This document shows, one piece after another, positions 22,432-33,765 of a DNA stretch of 64,000 nt. The notes below the pieces were generated by a model, which saw nothing but the letters and a program-made list of their open reading frames with translations, searched no databases and was not told the DNA's origin. The stretch spans positions 7,440,001 through 7,504,000 of the forward strand of contig JAUCEF010000007.1 in NCBI GenBank assembly GCA_033558025.1, read 5' to 3'. The position numbers and the translations under genes were made by a program. This DNA is from Phytophthora sp. 'mugwort'. Its lineage: Eukaryota > Oomycota > Peronosporomycetes > Peronosporales > Peronosporaceae. Numbering within the stretch: position 1 is the stretch's first letter; each line of letters begins with the position of its first letter.

Positions 22432-23673
22432 CTAAACGGACCTGTCGCGCGGCTGCACCAGGACTTCGTTCACGGCAACGTGCGGAGGCTGTGTAACGGC
22501 GTACACCACTGCGCGACCAACGTCTTCTGGCTGGAGCTCTTCGCACTCTGCAAGTTTGTGGTCATTAATTGGGTTATCTTTCAGAATGTTAAATAAGAAA
22601 GGTGATGGAGGGGCAAGCTGACCTGGTTCCTCCTCGAACATCTTGGTGGCTTCTGTATCCGCACCGCTGACGGCATTGGCGTGATCCACCAAGAACGTCG
22701 TGACGTCTCCAGGCTGCGGTCGAGTAATGAGCATAGTTTTATTACTGTAAGTCCACAATATCCCCGACACTTCCACCGAAAAGATTCATTGTGTTACCTG
22801 AACTGACGTCACACGCAAACCACTGCCAATATTTTCGAGACGCAATGCCTGCGAGATGCCTTCAATGAACATCTTGGACGCTGAGTAGACGCCAAGCCCA
22901 GCAAATACCTTCCGTCCAGCATCTGAGGAAATGTTGATAATGTGCCCGCTCTTACGAGCGAGCATCCTGGGGAGCACCGCCGCAACTCCATTCAGCGTAC
23001 CCTTGCAGTTAATATCGATCATCTGCTTCAACACGAAGATTCTCAGCCACTCACACTACCATGCATTCATGAGCACGACATCAAGCTGAAGCTCACTCGA
23101 TCCCAACTGTCTTTGTCCACGTTCTTCATGAGCTGAACGTGCATCACACCAGCTACAGGCAACACAAAGTCATCAATACATTCATACCATCAAGCACATG
23201 GTCTCTCTATATCTCTGTCGCTCTGCTCACCGTTGTTAACGAGGATGTTCACCGGTCCGAACGCCTCCTCTGCCTTGTCCACGAGGTTTTGCATCTGTCC
23301 AGAGGGCCAAGCACCCGTCAGTCCAAAACCATTCCAATATCTTCTCACGTCGCTATTGTATTACCTCTTCCCTACTAGTCACGTCTGTTTGTACGACGAG
23401 AACTTTGCCATTCGCCCCGATCTCGTCTTCGATGTCCGTCTTAACGTCCTCAAGCGCCTTCAGTCGCCGAGCTCCAATCGCTACATTTGCGCCCGCTTTC
23501 GCCAGCTCTAACGCGATGGCTACACAATATATATCACCGCGCAATAATCAGCCAATAGCAAGTCAATCAGCCCTGCAAATGGTGCCGGTAACTGCAGTCC
23601 ACCCACCGGCGCCGATGCCCCCAGAGGCACCCGTGATCACGGCCACCTTGCCATTCAACGACATGCTCATCAT
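22432..23673 (-). CDS. Short-chain dehydrogenase/reductase, copy B
   Basis: Seven exons: 23673-23607, 23519-23365, 23294-23231, 23152-23097, 23022-22798, 22713-22623 and 22547-22432, giving 257 residues. It keeps [13 protein letters not shown] and YSASK and is very similar to copy A throughout (for example SSDAGRKVF and [20 protein letters not shown] in both). The 225-, 91- and 116-bp last exons are the same lengths in both. It has one extra intron (23364-23295, donor GTAATA, acceptor GACAG), which splits the segment that is a single exon in copy A. The start could be any of three closely spaced Met codons (23673, 23670, 23664). The last is equivalent to the family's usual start. The substrate is unknown. 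Confidence 0.9.
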
Positions 23674-23730
23674 CAACACTCTTAATCTAATTCATTTAAT
23701 GAGGTTCGCCAGTTGTACCGGTCTCTAATT

Positions 23731-23748
23731 GGTATACCGATATCATTT
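23731..23748 (+). promoter_or_regulatory. Shared 18-nt promoter motif, copy upstream of the dehydroquinase-like gene
   Basis: GGTATACCGATATCATTT, identical to the copy before SDR A and in the same direction relative to its gene, ends 31 nt before the ATG at 23780. It lies in the 106-bp space shared with the divergent SDR copy B. Confidence 0.55.
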
Positions 23749-23779
23749 GCTCATCAACTTGAAGCCCCAGTTCAAAATT

Positions 23780-25184
23780 ATGCGGTCCGTAAGGTTCGTG
23801 CTGGCCCTGAAGGGCACCCGCGACTCCCTCCCAGCGCGTGCCTTGCTGCCACGGCCTCGGACATGGCGCGCCCTGTCCTCCGCAGGCGGGGAGCCGCCCT
23901 CCAATCCATTCGAGATCGACCTGAACGTGCTCAAGACGCCAGTGTCGACCGAGAAGCTCACGCTGGACAACGCCACGCGCGCGGCGATCTCGCAGCAGGC
24001 GGAAGCGCAGCATAATATCGACCTCCTGCATGACGGTAAAACGGGTCAAGTGGATTGAGACGATGCGATTGGGTTTTCCAGTAGACTGATGGGTGTTATT
24101 GCAGAGATGTCGAGGCTCTTTGGGGAAGAGGTGGCCGAGTACGGGGGTGACACGTCGTCGTCCAAGGTGGAGGAGGCCGTGGCTGCTTTCGACACGAGGG
24201 CAGGCGCCAGAGAGCAAGGCGATGCCGTGCAGCCAAAGGGGGAACGTGGTGTCAGAGTTGCTGACGTGGAGCCTCCTGTGACGAGAGCTAATGCGACATC
24301 GAAGAGGACGAAGAAGATGGTTCCAAGTGTGGAGGGTAGTGTGGCTCGCTCGAGCCCCGCACCTGTGGATGTGGTGCTGTTGCAGGGCCCATGCAGCTTC
24401 GTGCGGGGGATTTGGACTGGGTGGGTGGGCGTACTGTCGTAATCCCCAAGTCGTGGTAGAGACTGAGGGGTTGTACCGTGATGTGATTTTGTTGTAGTGG
24501 GGATGTCGAGAAGCAGGATCTCCACCGCCAGATTCAAGCACTGGCTGATGACCTGGGTATTGTGGTCAAGGACCGCTACTATTTCTCCGAAAAGGTCATC
24601 TTGCAGACGTTACTTGAATCACGTGAAGACCAAGTGATCGTGCTGTGCTGGAACAGTACGTTGGAGCAATGCTGGCGCTGCCTATATTTTACTACGTAGT
24701 ATTGACAATGTTGTTGTATCTGTCTATGCCTGTTTAGTTAGTTTAAGCAAGTCGCCATTTGTGGTTCACGCACTGGGGCTCATCCAGACCCGCGTCATCC
24801 TCGTGAGTCCGACCAACGTGGAACATGGACCTCTACCGGCGAATATTGTTGGTGTTCTGTCAGGTGCGTCGAATTATCGATTCGATTAAACAATCCTACT
24901 GGTCTGAATGTGTGTTTACACTGTTGGTTTTTACTTCCACAGGCTTTTGGAATCAGTCTATATCATTGGCATTGAACGCCGCTGCCAATCTTCTGGAGTC
25001 CGGTAGAGCGCAGGAGACGGCACCGCAGGGACGCTCCAACGTCAAAACCCAACCGAGCTCGGCTGTTATCGCAAGCACGAAGGAAGAAGGTCTTGCGAAG
25101 AAGAAAGTCCTCACCTGCTATTTGTGCGGAGAGGCGGGTCATATTGTAAGAAAGTGCCCAAAACTACCAAAGAATCAGGATTAG
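23780..25184 (+). CDS. Type II dehydroquinase-like protein with C-terminal CCHC zinc knuckle
   Basis: Five exons: 23780-24035, 24105-24420, 24498-24655, 24738-24863 and 24943-25184, giving 365 residues. The first 35 residues are Arg/Leu/Ser-rich without acids before residue 28, like a mitochondrial presequence. A domain at about 180-300 follows the layout of type II 3-dehydroquinate dehydratase: VVLLQGPCSFVRG replaces the family's GPNLNLLG, and KVILQTLLES and VIVLCWNISLSKSP follow in family order. The catalytic Asn, the SNHEG motif and the second His are all missing, so it is unlikely to be a dehydroquinase. A zinc knuckle, CYLCGEAGHIVRKC (CX2CX4HX4C), near the C-terminus suggests nucleic-acid binding. 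I recognise no named gene. The assignment rests largely on the paralogue at 39.1 kb, which keeps SNHEG. Confidence 0.6.
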
Positions 25185-26040
25185 AAGGTGGTCTGGAGGT
25201 CTTCACGACGACGTGATATACGGAAGATGCTGATGGGAGAGCACTGCTCAACTTTGAAGCCGCTAATGTAAAGAGCTGACTCGCCGTTTTTGCCAGCACG
25301 ATAAAACTTGATGAAAGTGTTCAAGCTTGGTGTCCTCCGATGAAGCAGCCACAGAACGCAGTTTGTAGTCAACACGTTGAGAGAAAGATAGCGTATCCAA
25401 AATGATTACAGCGTCTAACGATTATAATCGCATTGCCCACTTTCTTCATAGACCTACCGTGCGTCGCCAGGCCGACGACTTCCACGATAACGAACGCCAT
25501 GCTTTTCGCCATGTTTATTTTCGCGTTGGTGTTGTTGGCACCGTCTCATTCGTCAACATTTTCTTTTCGGAATGGTTCGTCAACATTGACGACGCAAATT
25601 TCGGCCCCATGAATCAGACATTACCCCACAACAACCCCGCCACATTCGCGAAGACTAGATCATCACCGAGTAGCAGCGTTCCACGGAGCGACGCAGCAGT
25701 TGCACGACCATGGACACACGACTTGGGGCTCAGACACTACAAGGTTTGGGTAACGCGTTTTTATTGGCTTTGAAAGCCCGGCATAGGAAAAATCGACTAC
25801 GCCAGCAGCAGCATTACCGTTAATCAAATGCCCAGACCCGCATCAAGTACATACTTTTTTACACCGAGATTTGAGAAGGTACATTTTTCCACAATCTTTG
25901 GGGGTCAACTGAACAATTAGATTAATGAAGCGTATGCAATGGCCATTAGCTAATGGAACGAAGAGAAGCGGGTATTTCGTGGGCGCTAGCCGCGTGTTCT
26001 TCTTGAAATGACGCAGACTCCGAATGGTAGAAGAGGAACC
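25185..26040. other. No recognised gene
   Basis: Reading frames of 60-123 codons on both strands (for example plus strand 25402-25773) show no known domain. A minus-strand frame ending at 25181 overlaps the end of the previous gene but is not recognisable. Confidence 0.4.
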
Positions 26041-26600
26041 GGTACAAAACTAGTATACCGGCAATATCTATTTGATGTGTAAACATAATTCCCTCGCTGA
26101 TACACGTTTACCAGAGCGACTTAACCCTTCTGAACGTAAGGTTAACTCTGTATACGACAGAATAAAATTTACCTTAAATAAAGTAGACTTCAAAACTCAT
26201 GAACGATTTGCTAACTGTAAGCCCTTTCGCATCGTGGGCAAACGTGCCTGCCTAAATAAAACCTAACCATGTGCCGCCGCTACGCGGCGTAGTGAAAGTT
26301 TGGATGATGCCCGTTTCGCTCACTCAAGAACTCGCTCCACTATTGCGAAAAGCTACCTACGCTTCGCCCTGGTAGAGTGCCTCCGCTCCGCTCGCAGCGG
26401 TTCGCTGCACTACTTGCCGTGTTAGGATACTAAGTGATCTACCTACCCCTTTCCCCTTCGGTAGAATTGGAGGACCATCCGGTCCCGCTAGATACAAGAG
26501 GTTTAATGGCAGCGCCGCCTTCGCTTTGCTCGGGAATATTTTAGCTAATCATGGCGCCGCCTTCGCTCCGCTCAACAGCCTTTTTGTCCAATGTAAAGGC
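26041..26600. other. Segment with GC-rich palindromic clusters in AT-rich sequence
   Basis: An AT-rich open frame (26072-26266, plus, 64 codons) is followed by repeated short clusters such as GCCGCTACGCGGC, CTTCGCTCCGCTC and GCAGCGGTTCGCTGC. The composition differs from the flanks and recalls the dispersed GC palindromes of some organelle genomes. Transfer of organelle DNA is a guess; a decayed repeat is equally possible. Confidence 0.3.
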
Positions 26601-27329
26601 TTAAAAAGCACGACGGACATAAAAAAGATACTGCTGGCAGTCACAACAGACAGACAGACCTGTGAGACATTAGATGGCCTGCCCGTGCCGAGTGCCCCAG
26701 TCCAGTCGCAGAGCCCAAGACACCGGCAGTGATCGACATGACTGGCATGACCGATTCTGGGCTCTATCCTGCTCACGGTCACGCGAAGCATACGGTTTTA
26801 TTCTACCGTGTGCATATATACGAGTGTGCTGAAGACTGTATGCAAGAAGGGCATCGCTAGCTGTAAGCAGCCAGGATTGTGTTCTGCGCGTTCGTGCGAC
26901 GTACGCAATTCACTTCTGTTTATTATAGAACTATGGGGTGTTGTATGTAAATCAATACACGTTTAGCCAGGAGGCGTGCTGGTGGCTTCGAGCGGCACAT
27001 TCTCCACTCAATTTGGAAACTGCAGCTCAGCGAGCACTGCAGTGAGGAACGTGCATCACCAGATAAACTGCTGCTCTGTCGTGGCTATTTCCCCGGCACT
27101 ACGTGTGCACGAACTCCCTGGATTACTCCTGCTTATCAGCCCTTCTAGTGTACAACGTCTATAATGGCACCTGCACTTAGGAGTGACAGACACTTAGAGA
27201 GTAGTCCGGTGACGCGCCCTGCGTCATCTGAACCGACCGACAGAATGCTTCCGATAATGTTTAGGACTAGCCATGCGACGCCGATACGCGGCGGTTGTAA
27301 AAGATAGTTGCTACAACCAAGGGTCTGTT

Positions 27330-28510
27330 GAAGAACACAGCTCGGGACCCTACCTTGTTCCTGTTCCACATGGACGTAACCTTCAAGTTGAACCAAGTGG
27401 GTATCCTTTCATCATGTGTGGCATATCGGATCGGGGTCGATCGTCCCACCTGGTGGCTCTCTTCATCACTTCTCAGCGATTGGAGGGGCTTTACGTGTAG
27501 GCGCTCTTAGTGCTCCGCAAGATTTTTACCGATGTTACCGGTGAGCAGTTGCTCCTGAAATATTCGATGGTCGATGCGGAGGCTGGACACGTCAATGCTG
27601 TCGCTCAGGTGTTTGGGTGGATTCCGACCTCACATACCTAATGTGCTTCTTTCGCGTGATGGCCATGGCATCAATAAGGGTGTACCGGACGCGTTGCGCG
27701 AACAGTTGGTCCCGGATATCTACGGCCTTCATTTGCACCGTGCCGACGTGCCTATGACGAACTGGTCGTAACGGTGCTGACCAGGGGGTCTAGTGAACAG
27801 CAGTTGTCGGCGTTTCGGAACTACTTTGAGCATGGTTACAAGCACGTTCAGACGCTGACAGTGTCTTCATACACCGGATGGTTATGCGATGACCGACAAC
27901 CCGGTTGAGCAAATCAATCGGCTGATTAAGCGGACTACACGCTCCGAACGAAGCCCAAGATCGCAACCCTCATCCGCCTACTTGCGGGCTGCTGTGGACA
28001 CCAGTCGGTGACCCCAAGACCCTTCAAGGACGTGCCTCAAGCAACACAACAGCTGAAAGCTCGTGTGAAAGACTTTCGTCTGCGAACCCACACCAAGATA
28101 TGACTCTAAGCCGATCTATCATTGAGTTCTTGCTGGTATGACCAAACCCGAACATCGTTCGGCCGTTTCACGTAGTTGTAGTCGCGTGTAACTGCCTGAG
28201 CTGGGTAAGAGTCGCGGAGTCGACCCTGTTTCGACGCAGATGGGAGCGAACTATGCGCGAATGGAGCTCGAAGGACAACTTGATGGTGGCTGGCATGTGA
28301 ATGGGGCAGCTCACCTGTGGTTGCAACTTCAAGTTCGCCATTTGTATCCACGTGTTTTTTGCGCTGTAAGTCAAGTACTACACCGGACTGAACGGCAAGC
28401 GGACTCCTGTTAACCGTTCTGTTTCGCGAAAGCGTCGTCATACACTTACGAGCAGCAATCGGGTTCCCGCTGGCCGCTCTCTTACAAACGGACATGCCTT
28501 GAGCACTGAA
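27330..28510 (+). mobile_element. Decayed MULE (Mutator-like) transposase
   Basis: Conceptual pieces in shifting frames match a MULE transposase: MDVTFKLNQVGYPF, ISDRGRSSHLVALFITSQR, then NVLLSRDGHGINKG and TDNPVEQINRLIKR. Near 28330 there is a Cys/His stretch (CGCNFKFAICIHVFFAL) like the SWIM zinc finger at the end of these proteins. Several frameshifts and stops make it inactive. Terminal repeats and target duplication could not be identified by eye. Confidence 0.7.
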
Positions 28511-29687
28511 TGATGTTATTGACAGCGAGTTCTTATCTTATGACTACGCCTTGCTCATTTACAAACTTTCAACACAGCACTTCAACTACTCCGGATGGCA
28601 TATCCAAGCACGGAGCCCCCCCCTGCCTTCAAAACTTTCTTTGCCCAGCGCGGATTTGGGAGATGGGATGAGGCCGCCGCCCGCTATTTGAGGACTTGGT
28701 GTCTCACTTCAAGCAATCCGTCCTCGAATACTGGAAGCGCAATCAAGCGGCCGCTCGACAAGGTACCACATGCGCCATCACCAAGGCCCGTCTCATTGGG
28801 GCGGCACTTCAGGGCGACGACGCCGGAGAGATTGAGTGGGTCCTACCGAGTGATGCTGACCTGAGCGGCCGTCCAACCTACCAGATGTGCACTATCCTGG
28901 ACGACGTGCGCGTCAACGAAAATCTTTGTTCCTGACCGCCTGGGAGTCCACGCTGGAGCCTGCGGAAACCTTCCGTCAGGCGAGGTCAGCAACTATAGAC
29001 ACCGTAAGATCGAGCGCGCCTAAATAGAGGCCGAAACAGCGGAAGAGTAGGGATCAACAACGCGAAGGAGTAGCAAATGCATTATGACATGATAATTCCT
29101 AGTACAAAGCTACATTTGTTAACACATTAAACTAAGCAAGACCAACAATGCGACACGAAGAACTGTGCAATGGCACGAGACATGATGCGACCCCAGCCAT
29201 CCTCAGGAACAGAACAGGGTCTAGCCCATCAACATGTTCCGCACAAGCTAGGTTCACACCGCACCACGACCATGCGTCGTGTCCGTCCGTGGCATGGGGG
29301 CGGCCCCAAGCTGGGGCCCTGACACGCCGCGCCCGGTGTGTTGAGTCCGTCCGAGACTCTCCGTGGCCGCCAGTGGCTTGTGGGGCGGGGACCTGGCACT
29401 CCGCGCCCCATGGTTTGAGTCCGTCCGTGGTTACGTTTGCGATGAAAGTGCGGGAATGAGCTTTGTTGGCGTTTGTGTCCGGGTCGCGGGAGGGATGTTC
29501 CTCTTCCTCCCGCTGGCTCGGCCACGTCTTCCTTTCGTATCTGTGTTGCACCACAGATTTTTGTGTGCCCACCACAGCTAAGCTTGTGATCTTCGTTAAA
29601 TCGATCTCGTATCTATACAGTTCGATCAAGTCAAAAGTCAAAGGCACGTGTTGCTGTGCCCATCTCGCCTCGTCTCATTTTTTTTAC
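28511..29687. other. No recognised gene
   Basis: A frame at 28595-28864 and an overlapping one to 28935 may be two halves of a frameshifted coding fragment, of unknown family. From about 29280 to 29440 the words GAGTCCGTCCG and GTCCGTCCGTGG recur several times, a degenerate minisatellite-like pattern. Confidence 0.35.
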
Positions 29688-29713
29688 AATGCAAAACACT
29701 ATAGTTTTGCATT
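29688..29713. repeat. Hairpin with 10-bp perfect arms
   Basis: AATGCAAAAC and GTTTTGCATT flank a 6-nt loop. It sits between unrecognised sequence and an uncharacterised open frame; it may be a terminal fragment of a small transposon. Confidence 0.6.
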
Positions 29714-29841
29714 GAAGGCCTCCCATCTCCATTTACCCTAGCCCACCCGAGGACCGATGTCATCGCGGTCTTGGGCTTTGCTTCGCAAAAGGCAGTCGCT
29801 GCGCTCCTGCGAGAAAAAAAATCTAAGTTCGGTCCGCTACA

Positions 29842-30639
29842 GTGCTCGGCTCGCTGGAAAGCTCGGCGCTGGGCCCGCCTCCGCAAGTACCGCGCGGGTT
29901 TGTTATGGCTATGCGCACTCGCAACCACTCTCCTCCGTTGGTCGTTTTATGTAAATGTCACCCCCTTTTTTCAGGTGGGCACAGGTCGGGAGGTGCTATC
30001 AACCGCGCGGCTTTTGCTAACGGCAGCGCGGGTCCGGCACTATTCAATCGACACTTTGCCTTATTCGACAAAAGTTGTAGCTTAAGTTTATTGGACGGCA
30101 AGTACCGGCAAGACGTCTTGTCTGACCAAAGCGCTTTTACCTCAACGCCATCAGTGAATCATTTTAAGGTCGAGATGGATGATATGGTGCGTCTGATTGA
30201 CGACATTCTCAACTTCGACAGTGCCGAGTGGCTAGATACACTTTCGCTTGAGCCCCCAGTGCAAGCATCAAACTCCTGTGGAGAGACAGCCTTGGCAACG
30301 AATGGTCGGAAATACCTACCGACGGCGCAGCCCTCATTAGAGCTGCACGTTATCCCCTCATCAGCATTTGTTCCCTCGGTTGTGCAATCGGATTTATCGG
30401 CGACGGTAGTCGCTGCGTCGCAGTCAAGGTGGATCGGTCTTCCATCGCTGGAAGCGACTCCTGAACTACGTAAGCCAGCCCCAGTTCCGTGTGCCCCGTT
30501 TGCATCATCTGCAATGTTACAACCAAGGGTAGGAAGCTTCCCGTCCACAATGCAAGATACGACGTCAATTCCGGCGCCAAGGTGGGTACAAGCGAGTTGT
30601 TCCGTATCGCCGCGCTACTGTCAAGACCGCTGCCTATAA
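29842..30639 (+). other. Uncharacterised open frame, possibly repeat-derived
   Basis: An open frame of 265 codons with an acidic segment (MDDMVRLIDDILNFDSAEWL) and Ser/Pro-rich sequence. No family is recognised. Part of its 5' end (about 29985-30030) is repeated in inverted orientation near 34570-34620, which argues that at least this part is a dispersed repeat. A frameshift near 30580 is possible, since another frame continues open with basic sequence. Confidence 0.3.
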
Positions 30640-30949
30640 CAACGCAGACTGAAACCCCAGTTTCTTCTACTCCGGTGTTGATACCGTCAACATGCTAGCA
30701 CCAGTCTCGCTGTTGTGGGTTTGCTCATCTCCGAGCCCGCCACCACCAGCACTGCCAACGCTGCTGTCCGGTTGTCCAACTACAGCACCAGTTCCGCTGG
30801 TGTGGTCAGCTACAGCATCGGGAACTCCCTCTTCGCCGGCAATTGATTTTGCCCCCCCACGCCCCCCTCCCCCCTGAATTGGAGACGCAGGACGGGCAGT
30901 TTCAACACATACGAGTGGATACAAATACAGAGGTCATTCAAACATGGTT

Positions 30950-32310
30950 CATGTCTTGTATAGGTCTTCGGATCAGCGGAGGATGCTCACCGAGCGATGA
31001 ACGAGTATGCCTGGAGCCGTGGATATGCTGTGGTGTACAAAAGCGCCCGCTACGACATCATGGCAAGCAGCGCAGACACAACGGGGTCTCTAGCGTGAGT
31101 CGTCGCCCCAACGCACGGTCGAGACGTTGTGGGTGTCCTATGGCATCATTCATTGTTCGGAGGCAGCTCGCATGTGGAGAAATCGTGTGGGAGGTTCAGC
31201 AGCATGGGCGAGCCTTAGCACACAACCAAACTACCCTCCTTCCACCACTGTTGCGTCGCACCCAATATGACGTCGGATATCTCGTTCGAATGTAGTGCGT
31301 TTAACGATCGGAGTGGACGGTGAAACAGGGACCAGGGCAAGTCAGACGATCGCGCGGTTGTTACTCGAAGACTCGACTCTCGCAATTACCCCTCGAGATG
31401 AGTTCAAGGAACGACAGCGTGCAACTTTGATGGCTTTAAGCGGACTGTCACGAATCGAGTTCTTACTGGAAAAGCTCGTGTCCGAGCCGTTTGAGGTGGC
31501 TTATTAACTGGACAATTCAAGACGATTGACACACCTATTCTTTGTTCGCCGAAGCTGTGAGTATTTACAAGGAAAACTTTGACGTCGTGCTAATGGATTG
31601 CGCGTATCGCACAAATCGGTTTAATATGCCATTGCTGAACATCGTGGGTGTGACCGGGAGAGCACTATCATCCACATCGCACAGGTTTTCATGAAAGGAG
31701 AAACAGCGTCGGGTTACGGGCACTACTACAATTGGGGAGGTTGCAGAGGAAGTTCTGTATCCCTGCACCTCAAGTATTCTTCGTCGACTGAGATCTGGCG
31801 TTACTGAATGCACTCGAAGCTGTTTTCCCAAAACTCCTGACTGCTTTGCTTATGGCACAATGAAGGACGCGCAAGCCCATGTTCGCTGCCGCACTTCTCA
31901 GCGAGAAATCGACCAAGAAACCTTGCAGCCTCGACTCTGCAGCACATCAAGCCTTTTCTGAAGCTTTGTTCGGGTGGTGGAGGCAGCTTCCGAAGAAGGG
32001 TACAATTCTCGGCGCCAAGAACTGTACATCCTGTCTCCCATCGAGGCGGCATACGTAGATGACGTCTGGCTAGACATTTGGAAGTTTTGGGTCGTACGAT
32101 TCTGACTGACAACGTAGTCCACTTTGGTATGCGCACCACCTCACGTGTTGAAGGCTACCATACCATTTTGGAAGGCTGGCTCGGATCTTCTACAGGTGAT
32201 TTTCTCACCGTCCACCAAGGTATGGAGCATTGGTGGCGCCAGACTATTTACAAGCATCGAAATCATTTGGTAGACGCGGATACGTTCTTTCCGACTCGTC
32301 TTCAATGACC
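30950..32310 (+). mobile_element. Decayed FAR1-type MULE transposase
   Basis: In order and in changing frames: an N-terminal zinc-binding region (NEYAWSRGYAVVYKSARYD; later RRCGCPMASFIVRRQLACGE and a degenerate HNQ end), a helical segment RATLMALSGLSRIEFLLEKL, the transposase core DVVLMDCAYRTNRFNMPLLN then IVGVTG, and the conserved VVHFGMRTTSRVEGYHTIL with SSTGDFLTV. This is the FAR1/MULE order. At least four frame changes make it a relic. Element ends were not identified. Confidence 0.75.
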
Positions 32311-32768
32311 ACTCTTCGCAGATGTCACCAAGGCGATTCACCAGTACGCGCTCACAAGGTGCCTATCGTCTTACAAGCGAGTTGACAGGCTAATCCACCC
32401 GTATTCCGGGCGATTTTCAGACAATGGGAATGCCGTGTACCCACGAGCTGCATGCACTTGCTGGAACCGGTAAAAGCTTACAGCCAAGTCACTTTCACCC
32501 CCACTGGTGGATTCGAATAAGCCATGCTCCGCGTATTAGTCGAGCACGCGTACTTGAGCCATACCCATAAGAGATCGTCGTGCCGCTCGGGTACTTCAAA
32601 ATCGCAACAAAGAACACGCTCTCGGAAGATGGTCACATGGGACTCGACGTATCCCGTCAGCATTTGAGGTATAATAGCTCATATTCATGCATTGAAGGCT
32701 TCCATGATTCAGCACTTATAACAACAGTCATGACACTGCAGTGTGCATATTGCTGCCCTGCACATTAG

Positions 32769-32873
32769 ATCCATGATATTAGTGAAGCGGATCCATGATA
32801 TTGGTGAAGCGGATCCCTGATGCAAACAAACAGATGCAGCGGATCCATGATATTACTGAAGCGTATCCGTGAT
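32769..32873. repeat. 22-bp direct repeats
   Basis: Two adjacent near-identical 22-bp units (ATCCATGATATT, A or G, GTGAAGCGG) are followed by a truncated unit and then another copy near 32841-32862 after a short insertion. It lies downstream of the FAR1/MULE relic. Confidence 0.75.
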
Positions 32874-33170
32874 TTGTGACGAATATCAAATATACGACAG
32901 CGTGCGCAGGCAACTAAATTTGGTGCCATTTACTCCTCCTACTCTCTCCTTCGTCACCTACGCTAGCACAGGCGCAGTTGTGGGCATCGTACGTGTTCTT
33001 CTTTCCAACGTGTTTCTGACAACCTTACAATTGGCGCTCTTGTCGTTGTTCTGCCTCCTCTTCTTTGCGGTCGCCTCCTTCGCCGGGTTAGTGTTGCAGT
33101 AGCAGCGGTGGTTTGTTAAGTGTCGCTTGCCATCGCAAGGCTTCTAGCAGAACTCGCAACGGTAGATAGC

Positions 33171-33757
33171 TCAGGCCACACGCTCGACTACGCGGTCCTC
33201 GTGGTGGACACCATTCACATTTACGCAGCCTTGGATCCGAAAGTTCCCCGCCTTGTACGACACATCGGCGTGGGGCAGGTCGCCCCTATAGACGACGAGG
33301 TCGCCTGGCGTCAGATCCTTGAGCGCCCTGCACTTACGGCTTTGCGGTGCCCCCGCAAAGCACTCGGGTACAACCAAAACAGATGTATCCGGTTCGAATA
33401 CGAGAATCAAGGACGCTTGCACCCATCGTGTTTGATGGCCACAACAGCGGTCTCCCCACACTCGAAATCGCGGTGTAATTGCTCACCCCTGGCATTAGGT
33501 AGAGATTGCACCATCATGAGGCGCTCCACTACACTCCACGCTATGTGGACATTCGACACTAACTCGACGAACCGTTGGTACACCAAAGAAACGCTGAATC
33601 TTGGATCCCGACTAATGCCTCTTGACCATTCGGATTGCGAGTAGTGCGGAACACTGGTGTCGCCCATGCCTGCAATTTCATGCAGCACCACTTTTACTTC
33701 GTTCTCACTCAAAAATCCGCGCAACATAGTGTAGCCAGTGTTCCAAAATGTAGTCAT
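33171..33757 (-). pseudogene. 2-oxoglutarate/Fe(II) oxygenase-like pseudogene
   Basis: Two overlapping minus-strand frames form one protein if a frameshift near 33410-33430 is assumed. The first starts at the ATG at 33757 and contains GEQLHRDFE, the iron-binding His-x-Asp. The second contains GDLVVYRGDLPHADVSY (distal His) and NFRIQGCVNV (Arg that would bind 2-oxoglutarate). The order and spacing fit the double-stranded beta-helix oxygenase superfamily. The substrate is unknown. The surroundings are transposon relics, so this may be repeat cargo or a captured host gene. Confidence 0.55.
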
Positions 33758-33765
33758 TTCTTTAG

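Noticed and set aside
23696..24541. 281-codon open frame on the minus strand
   Set aside because: Antisense to exons 1-3 of the dehydroquinase-like gene, with His/Arg-rich composition typical of a shadow frame.
32769..32873. CRISPR array
   Set aside because: Only two adjacent repeats without spacers; the window is eukaryotic.
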